NCBI RefSeq assembly: GCF_004194535.1
Contig: NZ_CP025783.1
Coordinates: 1 to 64,000 of the forward strand
Direction: 5' to 3'
DNA: 64,000 nucleotides
From: Iodobacter fluviatilis
GTDB taxonomy: Bacteria; Pseudomonadota; Gammaproteobacteria; Burkholderiales; Chitinibacteraceae
Below, piece after piece: positions 29,677 through 39,486 of the stretch. The position numbers and the translations under genes are program-made. A model generated the notes under the pieces. The model worked only from the letters and a program-made list of their open reading frames with translations, made no database searches and was not told where the DNA came from. The number at the start of each line of letters is the position of its first letter. The stretch's first letter is position 1.

Positions 29677-29740
29677 GATTTTCTCTATTAAGGGTCTTCT
29701 TGTGTGGCTATTTATTAATATTGGTTGTGTAGATAGACCC

Positions 29741-32700
29741 TTACTGAGTTAGCATCTCTAATTCATGGACTAATTCACTACTGGTAATCGCATCGAGGCT
29801 ACCAAATGGGATCACTTCATTTATATTGCGATTTAAACTCACTTTTTCTACGGTTTGTGTTTCACCCGCCTCCCGTGCGAATAAGGGCACACCGGGAGAA
29901 ATATCGAGGCGAAGTGATACCCCATTTTGCAATGGAAGGACGAAATCCTGATAGTTCATGTTCTCCACTGAGCCGTGTATCCACGCTTTATTGGTTAAAC
30001 CCAAGGCGCGACCAGAAGGCGTGGTTTTGCCATTCCAGCGCAATAACACATTGCTGGCTGCTTCTTCGGCGTTGAGTCGGTAAACGGGGCGCGACAGTTG
30101 CGGGAAGGGTTGCAATAACTCGTAGTCGGCAAACAATTGACCAAAAGCGGCTAAGTCCTCTGCGCTGATATCCAGCGGATGTGGCAAGCCAATGCATATT
30201 TCGCCTTCTGGCAGGGTCAATGCATCATCTTGTGCATCGCTGTAACTGGCATCTTCAGCTACACGGAATAAGCACAGTGGCGTATCATCGTTGATGGGAT
30301 ACACTGCCCAAACCAGTCTTTGTACTAAATGACGAATGAGTGGATGCTGCGCCAGAAATTCAGCAAACACCGCCACAGGCCAGCGCCGCCGTTGGCACAT
30401 GGCTTGCTCTAAGCGGCGAATTTGTTGGCTGGCGATGGTTTTGACGTCTTTTTTCAACCCTTTGAATTGTAGAGTGGCTACTTTGGCCATTGCCTCATCA
30501 TCGGTCTTGCGGGGTTTGGGCAGATCAGCCAAACGTAGCCCTTCAGTATCACGAACAAAGGGTTTGAGCGTCTCATCAAAGCTCAGCGTGAAATGCCGAG
30601 GGCCAAAATCTAAACGCAAACTGCCATTTTGATCTAAGCCCATATCGGGCGCGAGGCGGTCTTCCATTTCGGCAACGGTGAGTCCTCTTTCCTCGGCAAT
30701 CTGGGCGATTTTCTCTTTGGCACGCTCCTGCATGGTTTTTTTCTTGCAACTGAAGGCGATGCTATTAATTTGCAGTAGCGCGACATCGGTGCCGATCTGA
30801 GTTAGCATGTCCAGCCCAGCAATGGCGCGCACCCAAATCGAATCACTTGACCATTGGCGCACCAAGGTACCCAATTTGCGTGTAGTTTCATCATTCGCAT
30901 ATGGCGCGAGGTGTTGAAAAATCACGCTGTCTTTCGATGGCGAACCACCGGTAAGCCAGTTTTGAAAGGCATCCCAGATAAAATCAGCCAGTGAGTCGCG
31001 GGTGCAGGCGGCACTGACTTGATCCAAGCCCGCATAACGACCTCCCGCCAAAGGAAAGCGCAACATCGTCGCCAAATGCTCCGCCGCGCTGTCGGGGATC
31101 GCCTTGCCATTGCTGGCCAACACCGGACGTCGCCAGCTGCATGGTTGCCAGTAAGCGGGCATCTTGCTGATTTTGCTCGGGAAGCGATCAAGCGGGTCTT
31201 CGCTGATGAATGCTTCAGCCGCCGCCATGACATCGTCAGATGAATAGCGTGCCGCACACTGCCGGATCAGCTCGGCATAGCCGTGTTCTCTTAGTAGACG
31301 CAGCGCTAAACGGGCTTCATCTTGCGCTTCGCTTTGCGTCCCTAGCGCAGCAGGGAGTAGCGCTGTGATGCTGTGTTCGGGGAAATTGAGCAGCCATTGC
31401 TGCCCCAGCTCGCGCTGGCTTTTCACCTTGCCTCGGTATTTTCTAGCCATTATGGCGGCCAACTCAAGTGCGCCAAGGTAGAGTGTCACGGGCAACAAGG
31501 CACTATTGGGTTGGGTGACGCGTTTGAGTAGACCGGGTAAGGCGCGCAAGCCATAGACCGCCATTGGATAGGGCGTGTCAGTTAGTCTGTATGGCGTATA
31601 TTCATTCCATAACCATAAGGCTTGTTCGTCACTGAGTAGGGGCAGGGCATAGCTACTAATACGCGACACTACATCTTTCGCTTCCATGCGGAGCGCTAGC
31701 TCGGGTATATCACCAGCGTTGAGTGCCTCGAGCAAGTGTTGGCGCTTTTTTTCGTTACTCAGACGGATGCTGTCCGATCGGGTTTCATAAGGACGAAAGC
31801 CTAGCGCCGCCAAAATGCTTTCTGGTGAGGTGTTGTCGATGGCCTTTTGTGCCCATTCAAAATCGGTTGATCCTCCCCAGTAGTGTTCGTTGTAGCTTGG
31901 GCAGCTTAAAAAACGTTGTTTTGCTTGTGCGTCCCAGCGCTCAATGGGGTCGAGTGGCAACACATCCAGTGTGAATACGGGCATTTCGCTACGAGTTTGT
32001 TGACTCAGCCATGGTGGGTTGGCCAGTACGGCAGGCAATTTCTCGTTGGCGGCGAACACTTGTTTCGCTGCCGTCGATTTGCTGCGCTGCAATAGGAAGG
32101 TATGCGCTTCTACGCTAATCCACGCTTGTAATTGCGTGGCGGCATCGGCGTTTTGTTGCAAAAGTTGGTCCAACAGATCGCGCCATTGTTTGGCATACGG
32201 TAGTTTTTTGTCAGTCTTTGTGCTGAGTAAGTCGGCTAAAACGGCGATAGCGGTCAAAGGCCAGCGTTGGCACGCCTTACTAAAATGTTCAAGGGCAGTA
32301 TTATCCTGTCCAGCTCGCTCGGCCAAACTACGCAGTACCAAAGGATGATTGACCGTTCCCAGCCAGTTCCTCACGGTCGTTTCGTCATAGTTGCGGATGA
32401 TTTCGGGCAGCGCGTCCATTCCCAGTTGCTGCACCAGATTGGGCAGCCAGGTTGACCAGTTGGTCGGCACACCAATGACGCCATGCGTGCGTAACAGTTG
32501 TGAGAACCCATCGTACAGTATGTAAAACGCCTTGCTGGTGCGTAAAGCTTGTACGGTTTCCCTGTCCGGTGCGATGGTCAGCAAGGGGGTGAACCAGTGA
32601 GCAATTTTTAGGGGACTTTGGCATAGCGCTAGCGTTTCGGCTTTCACCCAGTCGTGGCAATCGGGCAGCAGCCACAGCAGATAGATGCGATGGAGTACAT

Positions 32701-33394
32701 GCTGGCTGTCAAAAGCAGCCTGTATCTGTTCGACGCAACGCAGCCAGACTGCTTCATCGGCTTGGGCCAGCGCGCAGCGTAGCGTCAGATCGCCGGTCAG
32801 CACATTGAGCAGGCTGGGTTCGTAAGTATTACTCTGAGTCACCGCCTCGTAGAAAAATTCGCGGCTGATGCTCACGCTATCATTTTGCAGCTCCAGCCGA
32901 AAGCGAAGCGCCTGTAACACAATGCCAAGCGTGCGCTCGTAGCCCAGAGTGGCCAATAAAAACTGGCTACACAGACGAAATAGCTCGATGGCACTCATGC
33001 ACACTTGCCAAGCGGCGACTGCATTGATGGTCGAACTGTCCCAGCCATGGATTGGTGCTGATTGCAGTCGCGCCGACCACTGCATGGCGCGGCGCAGTAG
33101 GATGGCATAAGCTGCATCGCTGGCAGGAGCGGGTTCAGCTTGCTGCAATAGCGCCGTCGCTTCGTCAAAGGCGGTCGCCAGTTCATCCGAGGGATGCTGG
33201 TGCTGCCAGCTGGCGGGGTCGTGTGCCAGCAAGGTTTGCCGGAACGATTGCCATGCTTCGTGGGCATTCAATTTGGCCGTTTTGCCAGGATTGCGCCGGC
33301 TGGGCAGGATGGCTTCAGCTTGTTTTTTCGTTAGCGGTAGCTCATCCGTTTCGGATAGCCATGGTTGGGTATTGTTCTCTGTGCTCTTATTCAT
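29741..33394 (-). CDS. yehI: DUF4132 protein, full length (YehI-like)
   Basis: A 1217-residue protein of the DUF4132 family, comparable in length to E. coli YehI (MolR). It is largely helical, HEAT-like, with the conserved C-terminal region around residues 980-1180 (LDFGPRHFTLSFDETLKPFV, LEQAMCQRRRWPVAVFAEFL, QRLVWAVYP, FADYELLQPFPQLSRPVY). It starts MNKSTENNTQPWLSE and is the first gene of the five-gene cluster. A second, N-terminally truncated paralogue lies upstream at 34271-36234, separated by an IS200 element, so the gene was once duplicated in tandem. The molecular function is unknown. Confidence 0.88.
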   Translation of the reverse strand: MNKSTENNTQPWLSETDELPLTKKQAEAILPSRRNPGKTAKLNAHEAWQSFRQTLLAHDPASWQHQHPSDELATAFDEATALLQQAEPAPASDAAYAILLRRAMQWSARLQSAPIHGWDSSTINAVAAWQVCMSAIELFRLCSQFLLATLGYERTLGIVLQALRFRLELQNDSVSISREFFYEAVTQSNTYEPSLLNVLTGDLTLRCALAQADEAVWLRCVEQIQAAFDSQHVLHRIYLLWLLPDCHDWVKAETLALCQSPLKIAHWFTPLLTIAPDRETVQALRTSKAFYILYDGFSQLLRTHGVIGVPTNWSTWLPNLVQQLGMDALPEIIRNYDETTVRNWLGTVNHPLVLRSLAERAGQDNTALEHFSKACQRWPLTAIAVLADLLSTKTDKKLPYAKQWRDLLDQLLQQNADAATQLQAWISVEAHTFLLQRSKSTAAKQVFAANEKLPAVLANPPWLSQQTRSEMPVFTLDVLPLDPIERWDAQAKQRFLSCPSYNEHYWGGSTDFEWAQKAIDNTSPESILAALGFRPYETRSDSIRLSNEKKRQHLLEALNAGDIPELALRMEAKDVVSRISSYALPLLSDEQALWLWNEYTPYRLTDTPYPMAVYGLRALPGLLKRVTQPNSALLPVTLYLGALELAAIMARKYRGKVKSQRELGQQWLLNFPEHSITALLPAALGTQSEAQDEARLALRLLREHGYAELIRQCAARYSSDDVMAAAEAFISEDPLDRFPSKISKMPAYWQPCSWRRPVLASNGKAIPDSAAEHLATMLRFPLAGGRYAGLDQVSAACTRDSLADFIWDAFQNWLTGGSPSKDSVIFQHLAPYANDETTRKLGTLVRQWSSDSIWVRAIAGLDMLTQIGTDVALLQINSIAFSCKKKTMQERAKEKIAQIAEERGLTVAEMEDRLAPDMGLDQNGSLRLDFGPRHFTLSFDETLKPFVRDTEGLRLADLPKPRKTDDEAMAKVATLQFKGLKKDVKTIASQQIRRLEQAMCQRRRWPVAVFAEFLAQHPLIRHLVQRLVWAVYPINDDTPLCLFRVAEDASYSDAQDDALTLPEGEICIGLPHPLDISAEDLAAFGQLFADYELLQPFPQLSRPVYRLNAEEAASNVLLRWNGKTTPSGRALGLTNKAWIHGSVENMNYQDFVLPLQNGVSLRLDISPGVPLFAREAGETQTVEKVSLNRNINEVIPFGSLDAITSSELVHELEMLTQ

Positions 33395-33504
33395 AATGGC
33401 TAGCTGCCTATACCTGTTAATTGTTGGGCGTTTACAAATTTGGTGTTGATGCGTTAAAACATAGGCAGTTGTAACTTAATTAAATCCTTTTTCTGTGAGC
33501 TATG

Positions 33505-33612
33505 CACTTCCCCCTTGACGGGGGAAGGCTGGGATGGGGGTGTTGAGCCTAAAATGCACTCCGTAGCATCACCCCCTCCCTAACCCTCACCCGTCAAGGG
33601 GAGGGAATGCTG
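33505..33612. repeat. Long imperfect inverted repeat, MITE-like
   Basis: Arms of about 35-40 bp: 'cccccttgacgggggaagg' with 'tgggatgggggtg', and the complement 'tcaccccctccctaaccctc' with 'acccgtcaaggggaggg'. They could fold into one long hairpin between the two DUF4132 genes. There is no coding content. Similar G/C-rich inverted repeats are common in proteobacterial intergenic DNA. Confidence 0.65.
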
Positions 33613-33665
33613 CGACTCAAAATCATTCATCAACACGTAATCAGAACAGACCCTAGTTTAATGAG

Positions 33666-34268
33666 GTAAACCCCCGGCTCTGCCGGGGGACTCACCAAGG
33701 TTTGACCTATACGTCGGTCGCTTTGAAACTTCTATCTCGACCAAAAGAAGGCGTTTCAAAGTGAAAGAATATCAAAGTTTGAGCCACACGAGATGGGACT
33801 GTAAATGTCACATCGTGTTTATTCCAAAGCGGCGCAAGAAAGTGATTTATGGCGCGTTGCGTAAGCACCTCGGAGAGATATTCCGTGAGCTGGCAAAGCA
33901 ACGGGAGTGCCTCGTTGTTGAGGGCCATTTGATGATTGACCACGTGCATATGTGCTTGAGCGTGCCGCCAAAGCATTCGATATCGAATGTCGTTGGGTTT
34001 ATTAAAGGGAAGAGTGCTATTTCAATTGCACGTCAGTTTGGTGGGCGGCAACGAAATTTCACGGGAGAGGTATTTTGGGCTCGAGGATATTTTGTATCGA
34101 CAGTTGGATTGGATGAAGAGATGGTTCGATCCTACATTCGTAATCAGGCAAAAGAGGATGATCGTTACGATCAAATGAAGCTAGGCCTCTAGCCGCCTTT
34201 AGGCGGCTCCTGATTTACCAGCGCCTTCGAGGCGCCCCAGCAATAAACCTCCGGCTTTGCCGGAGGTA
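33666..34268 (+). mobile_element. IS200-type element
   Basis: A single-gene element bounded by hairpins: a perfect 'cccccggctctgccggggg' stem at the left (33669-33687) and 'cctccggctttgccggagg' at the right (34249-34267). Two more small hairpins follow the gene. TTTGAAAC/GTTTCAAA (33722-33729 and 33753-33760) forms a leader hairpin just before the start codon, as in IS200, where it represses translation. It lies between two DUF4132 genes. Confidence 0.85.
33761..34192 (+). CDS. tnpA: IS200 transposase TnpA
   Basis: A 143-residue Y1 HUH transposase that moves the element as single-stranded DNA. The HUH motif is in MIDHVHMCLSVPP and the catalytic tyrosine in VRSYIRNQAKEDD. It starts at a GTG (33761), directly after the leader hairpin, and reads MKEYQSLSHTRWDCK, the standard IS200 beginning. 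It is complete and probably functional. Confidence 0.93.
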   Translation: MKEYQSLSHTRWDCKCHIVFIPKRRKKVIYGALRKHLGEIFRELAKQRECLVVEGHLMIDHVHMCLSVPPKHSISNVVGFIKGKSAISIARQFGGRQRNFTGEVFWARGYFVSTVGLDEEMVRSYIRNQAKEDDRYDQMKLGL

Positions 34269-34270
34269 AT

Positions 34271-36234
34271 TTAATTGTTTAGATGGTAAAGATCACGTAG
34301 TAATTCGCTTAGGACGATGGCATCCAACTGTGCTGCGGCAACAGGCTGACCTTTGTTTTCCAGAGTCAAATGATCGAGTTGATGGCGCAGGGTTTTATCG
34401 GCGACGGCTAAAGAATACGGCGGTTCAAAATGCAGTTCAGCATGACAATCGGCGCTGAGTTGGGTGCGGTAGCTGCCGATTTCCCCGCTAAAATTATTCC
34501 CTTTTTCCCAGCCTCGGCTTTCCAAACCACGTAGGGCATTGGTCGGCACGGCCTTATTCAGCGCCTCGGTCACTGCCGCATCCGCATTGCTAGCGCGGAA
34601 GACTTCTCGACTGAGTTGGGCAAAGGGCTGGATTAGTTGGTAATCAGCAAACAGTTGGCTCAAGCTCGCGACGATGGCGGGCACCAGATTGAATGGATGA
34701 GCTAACACGATGACAGCAGTGGCAGGCAGGCTGATGGTGTTGTCGCTCGCATCGGTGTAGCTCAGGTCTTCCGCCACGCGGAAAGTCTGCATGTGTTCGC
34801 CTGCGCTGTAGGCCCACACCAGTCGGCGCACCACATGCTGCAATAGCGGGTGCTGCACCAGTGTGCTTTCGAAAATTTCGCGTTCCCAACGCCGCTGCTG
34901 ACACATCGCGCGTTCTAGTCGCTTGAGTGTTTGATCGGCCAGTGCTTTAACATCGCGTTTGAGTGCTTTGAATTGACGCTGTGCTTCGCTGGCGCGGTAT
35001 TCGTTATCACTGCCATTGGGCTTGGGCAAATCGGCCAGCCGTTTCCCATCGCTGTCGTACACCACCGGTTTGAGTAGCTCATTAAAACCAATGTGGAATT
35101 GGCGCGGACCGAAATCCAGCATGAGCCCACCCGCCGCATCCAGCCCCAGATCGGGCGTGATGCGCTCGGCCAGCTCGTCGGCGGTCAGGCCGGCGTTGTC
35201 GGCCAGCTCCTGCATTTTTTGCTGGGCTGCCAATTGCAGTGGTTTGGATTTCACCTTCTGCGCAATGCCGTTCAGTTGTAGCAACGCATAGTTGCTGCCA
35301 ATTCGCACCAGTACATCCAGCCCTGTTTGCGCCCGTGCTAGCAAGCCTTCTGTGGGCCATGTGCGAATCAGCGGCACCAGCTGACGCACCGTCTCATCCG
35401 TGCCCAGCAACCCTAGAGCAGTAAAGGCCCAACTCTCCTTGGCGGGTACGCCAGCGTAGTAGTCCCATTGCTGAAATACATGCCAAGCAAACTCGGCTAG
35501 ACTTTCGCGCTGGCAGGCGGCTTTAACCTGTTCGATACCGGGGTAAACGCCTTCGGTCATCGGGAAACGCAGCATGCTGCCCAAGTGCTCCAGTGCCGAA
35601 TTGGGCAGCGGCGTGCCATCCAGCAGTAGTGGTCGTGGCCAAAGGTGTGGTAGCCAGAATCCCGGTGCCTTGCTGATTTTAGCGGGGTAGCCATCCAGCG
35701 GGTCGGCGTCGAGCATGGCCTGCACGGCCAGATTCACTGCCTTCTGCTCGTAGCGGGCCGCAACTTGGCGGATCAGTTCAGTATGGCCTTGGGCAACCAG
35801 CAGGCGCAGTACGGTGACAGCGGTATCGCGGGCGCTACCCGCTTTGCCGAGTGCAGCCGGTAATAGGCCGGTGATGGCGTGTTCGGGGAATTTCAGTAGC
35901 CAGTTGCGGGCGTTGGCGCGCACTGTTTTTATTTTGACATAGGCTTGCGCAATGGCTGGGGCTAGCACACTCCAGCCAAAGTGCTGCGCTATGGCAATAC
36001 CGCTTTCCGTGCGACGCTCAACGGCCGCCAGCAAACCCTGCAGCCCTTTCAGGCCGACTTTCGCCATAAAAAAATAGTCGAAGAAATCATCGTAAGCAGC
36101 CAAGGTCGGCCAAACCGCTTGCGCCATGTCCTCCGGCAGCAGTAGCAGGCAGTAGGAATGCGGGACTATTTGGCGGCTGAGATCGGACGCCTTGTAGGCT
36201 AGATAGGCGGCGCATAAACCGGCGGCATCGTTGG
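34271..36234 (-). pseudogene. DUF4132 protein, N-terminally truncated paralogue
   Basis: About 654 codons corresponding to the C-terminal half of DUF4132, ending naturally at 34271. The 5' part is removed by IS3 copy 2, whose end lies at 36235; the open frame continues artificially into the IS to 36286. It aligns throughout with the full-length neighbour (for example NWLLKFPEHAITGLLPAALG and QLFADYQLIQPFAQLSREV), with clear divergence, so it is an old tandem paralogue and not a recent copy. It may have been the first gene of the cluster before the insertion. It lacks a promoter of its own. Confidence 0.85.
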
Positions 36235-36284
36235 TGAATCGCACCGGGTTTCGCGGAGGCTCCAATTCTTGAGAGAATGGCGCC

Positions 36285-36605
36285 ATGAAGAAATCAACTC
36301 ACTTTTCCCCCGAAGTCCGTGAACGAGCAGTTCGCATGGTCATTGAACACCTTGCTGAATACCCATCCGAATGGGCTACCCTCGTTTCAATTGCCAGCAA
36401 AATAGGCTGCACGCCCGAAACACTGCGCACATGGTGCCGTCGACAAGGCGGCGATACCGTTCAAGCCAACAAAAATTCAGCAGAGAACGAACGAATCAAA
36501 GCGCTGGAACGAGAAGTACGCGAACTTAAAAAGGCCAATGAAATTCTGCGCCTAGCCAGCGCGTATTTCGCACAGGCGGAGCTCGACCGCCGCTTGAAAT
36601 CGTAA
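36285..36605 (+). CDS. IS3 OrfA
   Basis: A 106-residue helix-turn-helix and leucine-zipper protein, the same as in copy 1. Its 3' end overlaps the OrfB frame. Fusion to OrfB by -1 frameshifting is the standard IS3 mechanism and would yield the active transposase. Confidence 0.92.
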   Translation: MKKSTHFSPEVRERAVRMVIEHLAEYPSEWATLVSIASKIGCTPETLRTWCRRQGGDTVQANKNSAENERIKALEREVRELKKANEILRLASAYFAQAELDRRLKS

Positions 36606-37504
36606 GGTCATTCATCGATTCCCATCGTGGTCAGCACGGGGTCGAGCCGATCTGCAAACTGTTACAGGTCGCTCCGTCTGCCTATCGACGTTATGTCGCT
36701 CGACAGCGCAATCCCGCGTTACGTTGCCAACGTGCCATTCGTGACGAGCAACTGAGCGGTGAAGTTACGCGCGTCTGGCAAGAGAATCATCAGGTGTATG
36801 GTGCCGTCAAAGTCTGGCGGCAACTCAAGCGCGATGGGCATCTTGTGGCGCGGTGTACCGTTGAGCGTTTGATGCGCAGCCTAGGTTTGCGCGGAATATC
36901 GCGTGGTAAAGCGGTGCGCACGACACGCCCAGACCCTGCCGTTGCTTGCCCACTCGATCATGTGAACCGACAATTTGTCGCCGAACGACCGAATCAGCTC
37001 TGGGTTTCGGATTTTACCTACGTATCGACTTGGCAAGGCTTCGTGTATGTGGCGTTTGTGATTGATGTATTCGCTCGGTATATCGTGGGCTGGCGAGTGA
37101 GTCGCAATATGCAAACCGAGTTTGTGCTGGATGCGTTAGAGCAAGCCCTTTGGGCGCGGCAACCGGAGCGAGAAGCGCTGATTCATCACAGCGACCGTGG
37201 ATCGCAGTATGTATCGATTAGATATACCGAGCGATTGACTGAAGCAGGCATCGAGCCATCGGTTGGTACGACCGGCGACAGTTACGACAATGCACTCGCT
37301 GAGACGATTAACGGACTCTACAAAGCGGAAGTGATTCATCGTTTGGGGCCTTGGAAAAGCCTAGAATCTGTGGAGCTAGCGACATTAGAATGGGTTTCGT
37401 GGTTCAATCACCATCGTTTGCTTGGGTCGATTGGTCATATCCCACCTGCGGAAGCAGAAGCAAATTATTATCGTAATCAAAGCGAGCAGGCCATGTTGGT
37501 CTGA
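36605..37504 (+). CDS. IS3 OrfB transposase, intact
   Basis: About 299 residues of the DDE integrase-fold frame, open from the OrfA overlap ([20 protein letters not shown] onwards) to 37504. The catalytic residues sit in [12 protein letters not shown] (D), HHSDRGSQY (D) and [14 protein letters not shown] (E). A separate ATG exists at 36794, but the natural product is most likely the OrfAB fusion. Unlike copy 1 there is no nonsense codon, so this copy is probably the active one. Confidence 0.9.
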   Translation, partial: RSFIDSHRGQHGVEPICKLLQVAPSAYRRYVARQRNPALRCQRAIRDEQLSGEVTRVWQENHQVYGAVKVWRQLKRDGHLVARCTVERLMRSLGLRGISRGKAVRTTRPDPAVACPLDHVNRQFVAERPNQLWVSDFTYVSTWQGFVYVAFVIDVFARYIVGWRVSRNMQTEFVLDALEQALWARQPEREALIHHSDRGSQYVSIRYTERLTEAGIEPSVGTTGDSYDNALAETINGLYKAEVIHRLGPWKSLESVELATLEWVSWFNHHRLLGSIGHIPPAEAEANYYRNQSEQAMLV

Positions 37505-37543
37505 CTCAAACCAAACAGCCTCCGCGAAACCCGGTGCGATTCA

Positions 37544-38038
37544 CTAATAAGTATTTCCACATTTTCTCATCACTAGGGTGTGGCGTTGAACGTCGGGGCT
37601 AGCAAAAACTCCACCAAATCACCCTGAGCTTGACGCCCCGCCTCAGGCCCCAGGAAAAGGGTGTCCAACATTTACACAAGAAGATGACCTTTAAATTTAC
37701 ACCTCAAAATGAGCTCTTGACGTCATTACCTCAAAAATAGGCATTTTTTTTGCCAAATGGCATTTTTATTAGGGTTTAGGTGAAAATTTATTGTTTTCAT
37801 AAGATAAAAGTCAATTCGATCCATTACCTCAAAAACGCCTCCATTTTTTGACAACCGCCAAACATCACACAAGAAAATCAAAAGAACGCCTCCTTTCGAA
37901 AAAAACTAAAAACATTGAGCTATTTCACAACTGCTCATTTCCTCGCAACAAATGCATAGCAAATGCTTAATTTTTAGGGGAAAAAAAATGGAAATACTCT
38001 TTTTGGACGGTCAAAGGAAAATATATTCGCTAATCTAC
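37544..38038. other. AT-rich non-coding region
   Basis: About 500 bp between the IS3 element and the 11-bp repeat array. It has no convincing gene. A short motif 'cattacctcaaaaa' occurs twice (near 37722 and 37820) with a related 'acacctcaaaat' near 37703. Poly-A and poly-T tracts are frequent. Together with the array downstream it may form a replication or partition region. Confidence 0.4.
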
Positions 38039-38078
38039 TTAATTTTGATGTCCTTTTGATGCCTTCTTGATTTCCATT

Positions 38079-38375
38079 GATATCCTTTTGATATCCTTTT
38101 GATATCCTTTTGATATCCTTTTGATATCCTTTTGATATCCTTTTGATATCCTTTTGATATCCTTTTGATATCCTTTTGATATCCTTTTGATATCCTTTTG
38201 ATATCCTTTTGATATCCTTTTGATATCCTTTTGATATCCTTTTGATATCCTTTTGATATCCTTTTGATATCCTTTTGATATCCTTTTGATATCCTTTTGA
38301 TATCCTTTTGATATCCTTTTGATATCCTTTTGATATCCTTTTGATATCCTTTTGATATCCTTTTGATATCCTTTT
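38079..38375. repeat. 27 tandem copies of an 11-bp unit
   Basis: Exactly 27 perfect, contiguous copies of GATATCCTTTT. About three degenerate units lie on the left (38046-38078) and several on the right (to about 38440). The 11-bp period is close to one helical turn, so all units face the same side of the DNA. Because 11 is not divisible by 3, the array is open in more than one frame as the low-complexity peptide KGYQKDIKRIS, which I take as a by-product. Its position about 300 bp upstream of parA suggests an iteron or centromere (parC/parS-like) array. Confidence 0.85.
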
Positions 38376-38583
38376 GATACCATTCTGACTTCCATTGAAA
38401 CCCGTTGATATCTTTTTGATACTTATTTTATGTCCTTTTGATACTACTTTAATTACCACACCTCACAGGCAAAGCGGTCACTCCTCTTTAAGGAAGATAA
38501 GCCTGCAAAACAGGAATACCCGCGCACAAAACAGCAGCTGGTTCATCCTGCCCAATAATGAAAAACAACAAAACATGTACAAC

Positions 38584-38600
38584 TGTAGCAACTTGCTACA
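38584..38600. promoter_or_regulatory. 17-bp palindrome, candidate ParB site 4
   Basis: TGTAGCAACTTGCTACA, 82 bp upstream of the parA start at 38683, between the 11-bp array and the gene. Together with the copy just after parB it brackets the partition operon. It may serve as centromere-like site and/or operator. Confidence 0.6.
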
Positions 38601-38682
38601 CTTTCTTTACTCGTAAAACTCACCGTGTACAGCGTAAATTTTCTAGTGTATCGTGCACAAAAATCATACATAGTGAACACAG

Positions 38683-39486
38683 ATGAGCGACATTTCGACC
38701 AAATGGATTGCCGTTGCCAACCATAAAGGGGGCTGTGGCAAGACGACTACCGTGGTTAATTTAGCTGCGGAGTTTGCCCGTAATGGCTTAACGGTTTTGG
38801 TGGTGGATTTAGACCCACAAGCCAATGCCAGCATGCATATTGGCAAAAAGCACCCCAGCGAAGTGCCGGTGACGTGTGCTGAGCTGCTTTTATCTGAAAT
38901 TGAAAAATTGCCCCAAGCTATTTATGACGACACCAATATTGAGGGTGTCTCACTCATTTATGGCTCGTTGGGGCTGGGCCGAGCGGAGGATGATTTAAAA
39001 GACGATACGCCACGGCCATCAGAAGAATTACGCACCAAGCTTGCGCCGCTTGAAGGCATCTACGATGTGGTGCTTATCGATTGCCCGCCCTCTTTAAAAC
39101 TGCTCACCAGCAATGCGCTGGCAGCAGCCACCCATCTTATTATTCCAATTGAATCCGGGTCGCAATACGGTTTGTATGGCGTAACGGATTTGCTCAAGCA
39201 CGTTAATAAAATTCGTAGAGTGAATCCGCGGCTGGAGCTACTGGGGGCTTTGCTGATCAAGCACGATGAGCGCCAAACCGTTTGTAAGCTGATTGAAAAC
39301 GCGGCTCGTGAGCAGTTGGGCAAGCTTATCCCCATCAAAATACCGACCAGCACCAAAGTGAATCAGGCCGCTATGGCGCAGACCAGCTTGCATGTTATTG
39401 ATCGCACCGCAAAAGTAACGCGCGAATTCAAAGAGCTGACGCAATATATTATGAATGAGTTAAATATGAAGGCAGACGTAAAATAA
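38683..39486 (+). CDS. parA: ParA partition ATPase (module 1)
   Basis: A 267-residue ParA-type ATPase. The deviant Walker A is KGGCGKTT (residues 15-22), with VVDLDPQANASMHI and VVLIDCPPSLK as the following motifs. It is short, without an N-terminal helix-turn-helix. The stop overlaps the parB start by one base (TAATG). It is clearly distinct from the ParA at 13641-14453, so this plasmid has two independent partition modules. The module is flanked by the 17-bp palindrome on both sides and preceded by the 11-bp array. Confidence 0.93.
   Translation: MSDISTKWIAVANHKGGCGKTTTVVNLAAEFARNGLTVLVVDLDPQANASMHIGKKHPSEVPVTCAELLLSEIEKLPQAIYDDTNIEGVSLIYGSLGLGRAEDDLKDDTPRPSEELRTKLAPLEGIYDVVLIDCPPSLKLLTSNALAAATHLIIPIESGSQYGLYGVTDLLKHVNKIRRVNPRLELLGALLIKHDERQTVCKLIENAAREQLGKLIPIKIPTSTKVNQAAMAQTSLHVIDRTAKVTREFKELTQYIMNELNMKADVK

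Larger units (their letters stand above)
36235..37543 (+). mobile_element. IS3-family element, copy 2
   Basis: A 1309-bp element with the same 27-bp terminal inverted repeats as copy 1 (16637-17945), in the opposite orientation. The flanking triplets TGG and CTA do not form a target duplication. The two copies bracket an 18.3-kb block that carries truncated genes at both junctions. This fits recombination or deletion between IS copies. Confidence 0.9.

Noticed and set aside
36235-36286. Start of the second DUF4132 protein at 36286 with the N-terminus [17 protein letters not shown]
   Set aside because: Those residues are read from the IS3 terminal repeat. The native gene is cut at 36234.
38079-38375. 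CRISPR array
   Set aside because: The 11-bp units are contiguous with no spacers and no cas genes are present.
37974-38459. Open frame encoding about 27 repeats of KGYQKDIKRIS-like sequence on the minus strand
   Set aside because: The 11-bp unit is open in more than one frame and gives the same peptide in each. There is no good ribosome site, and the start would be a GTG. It is better explained as an array of DNA sites.
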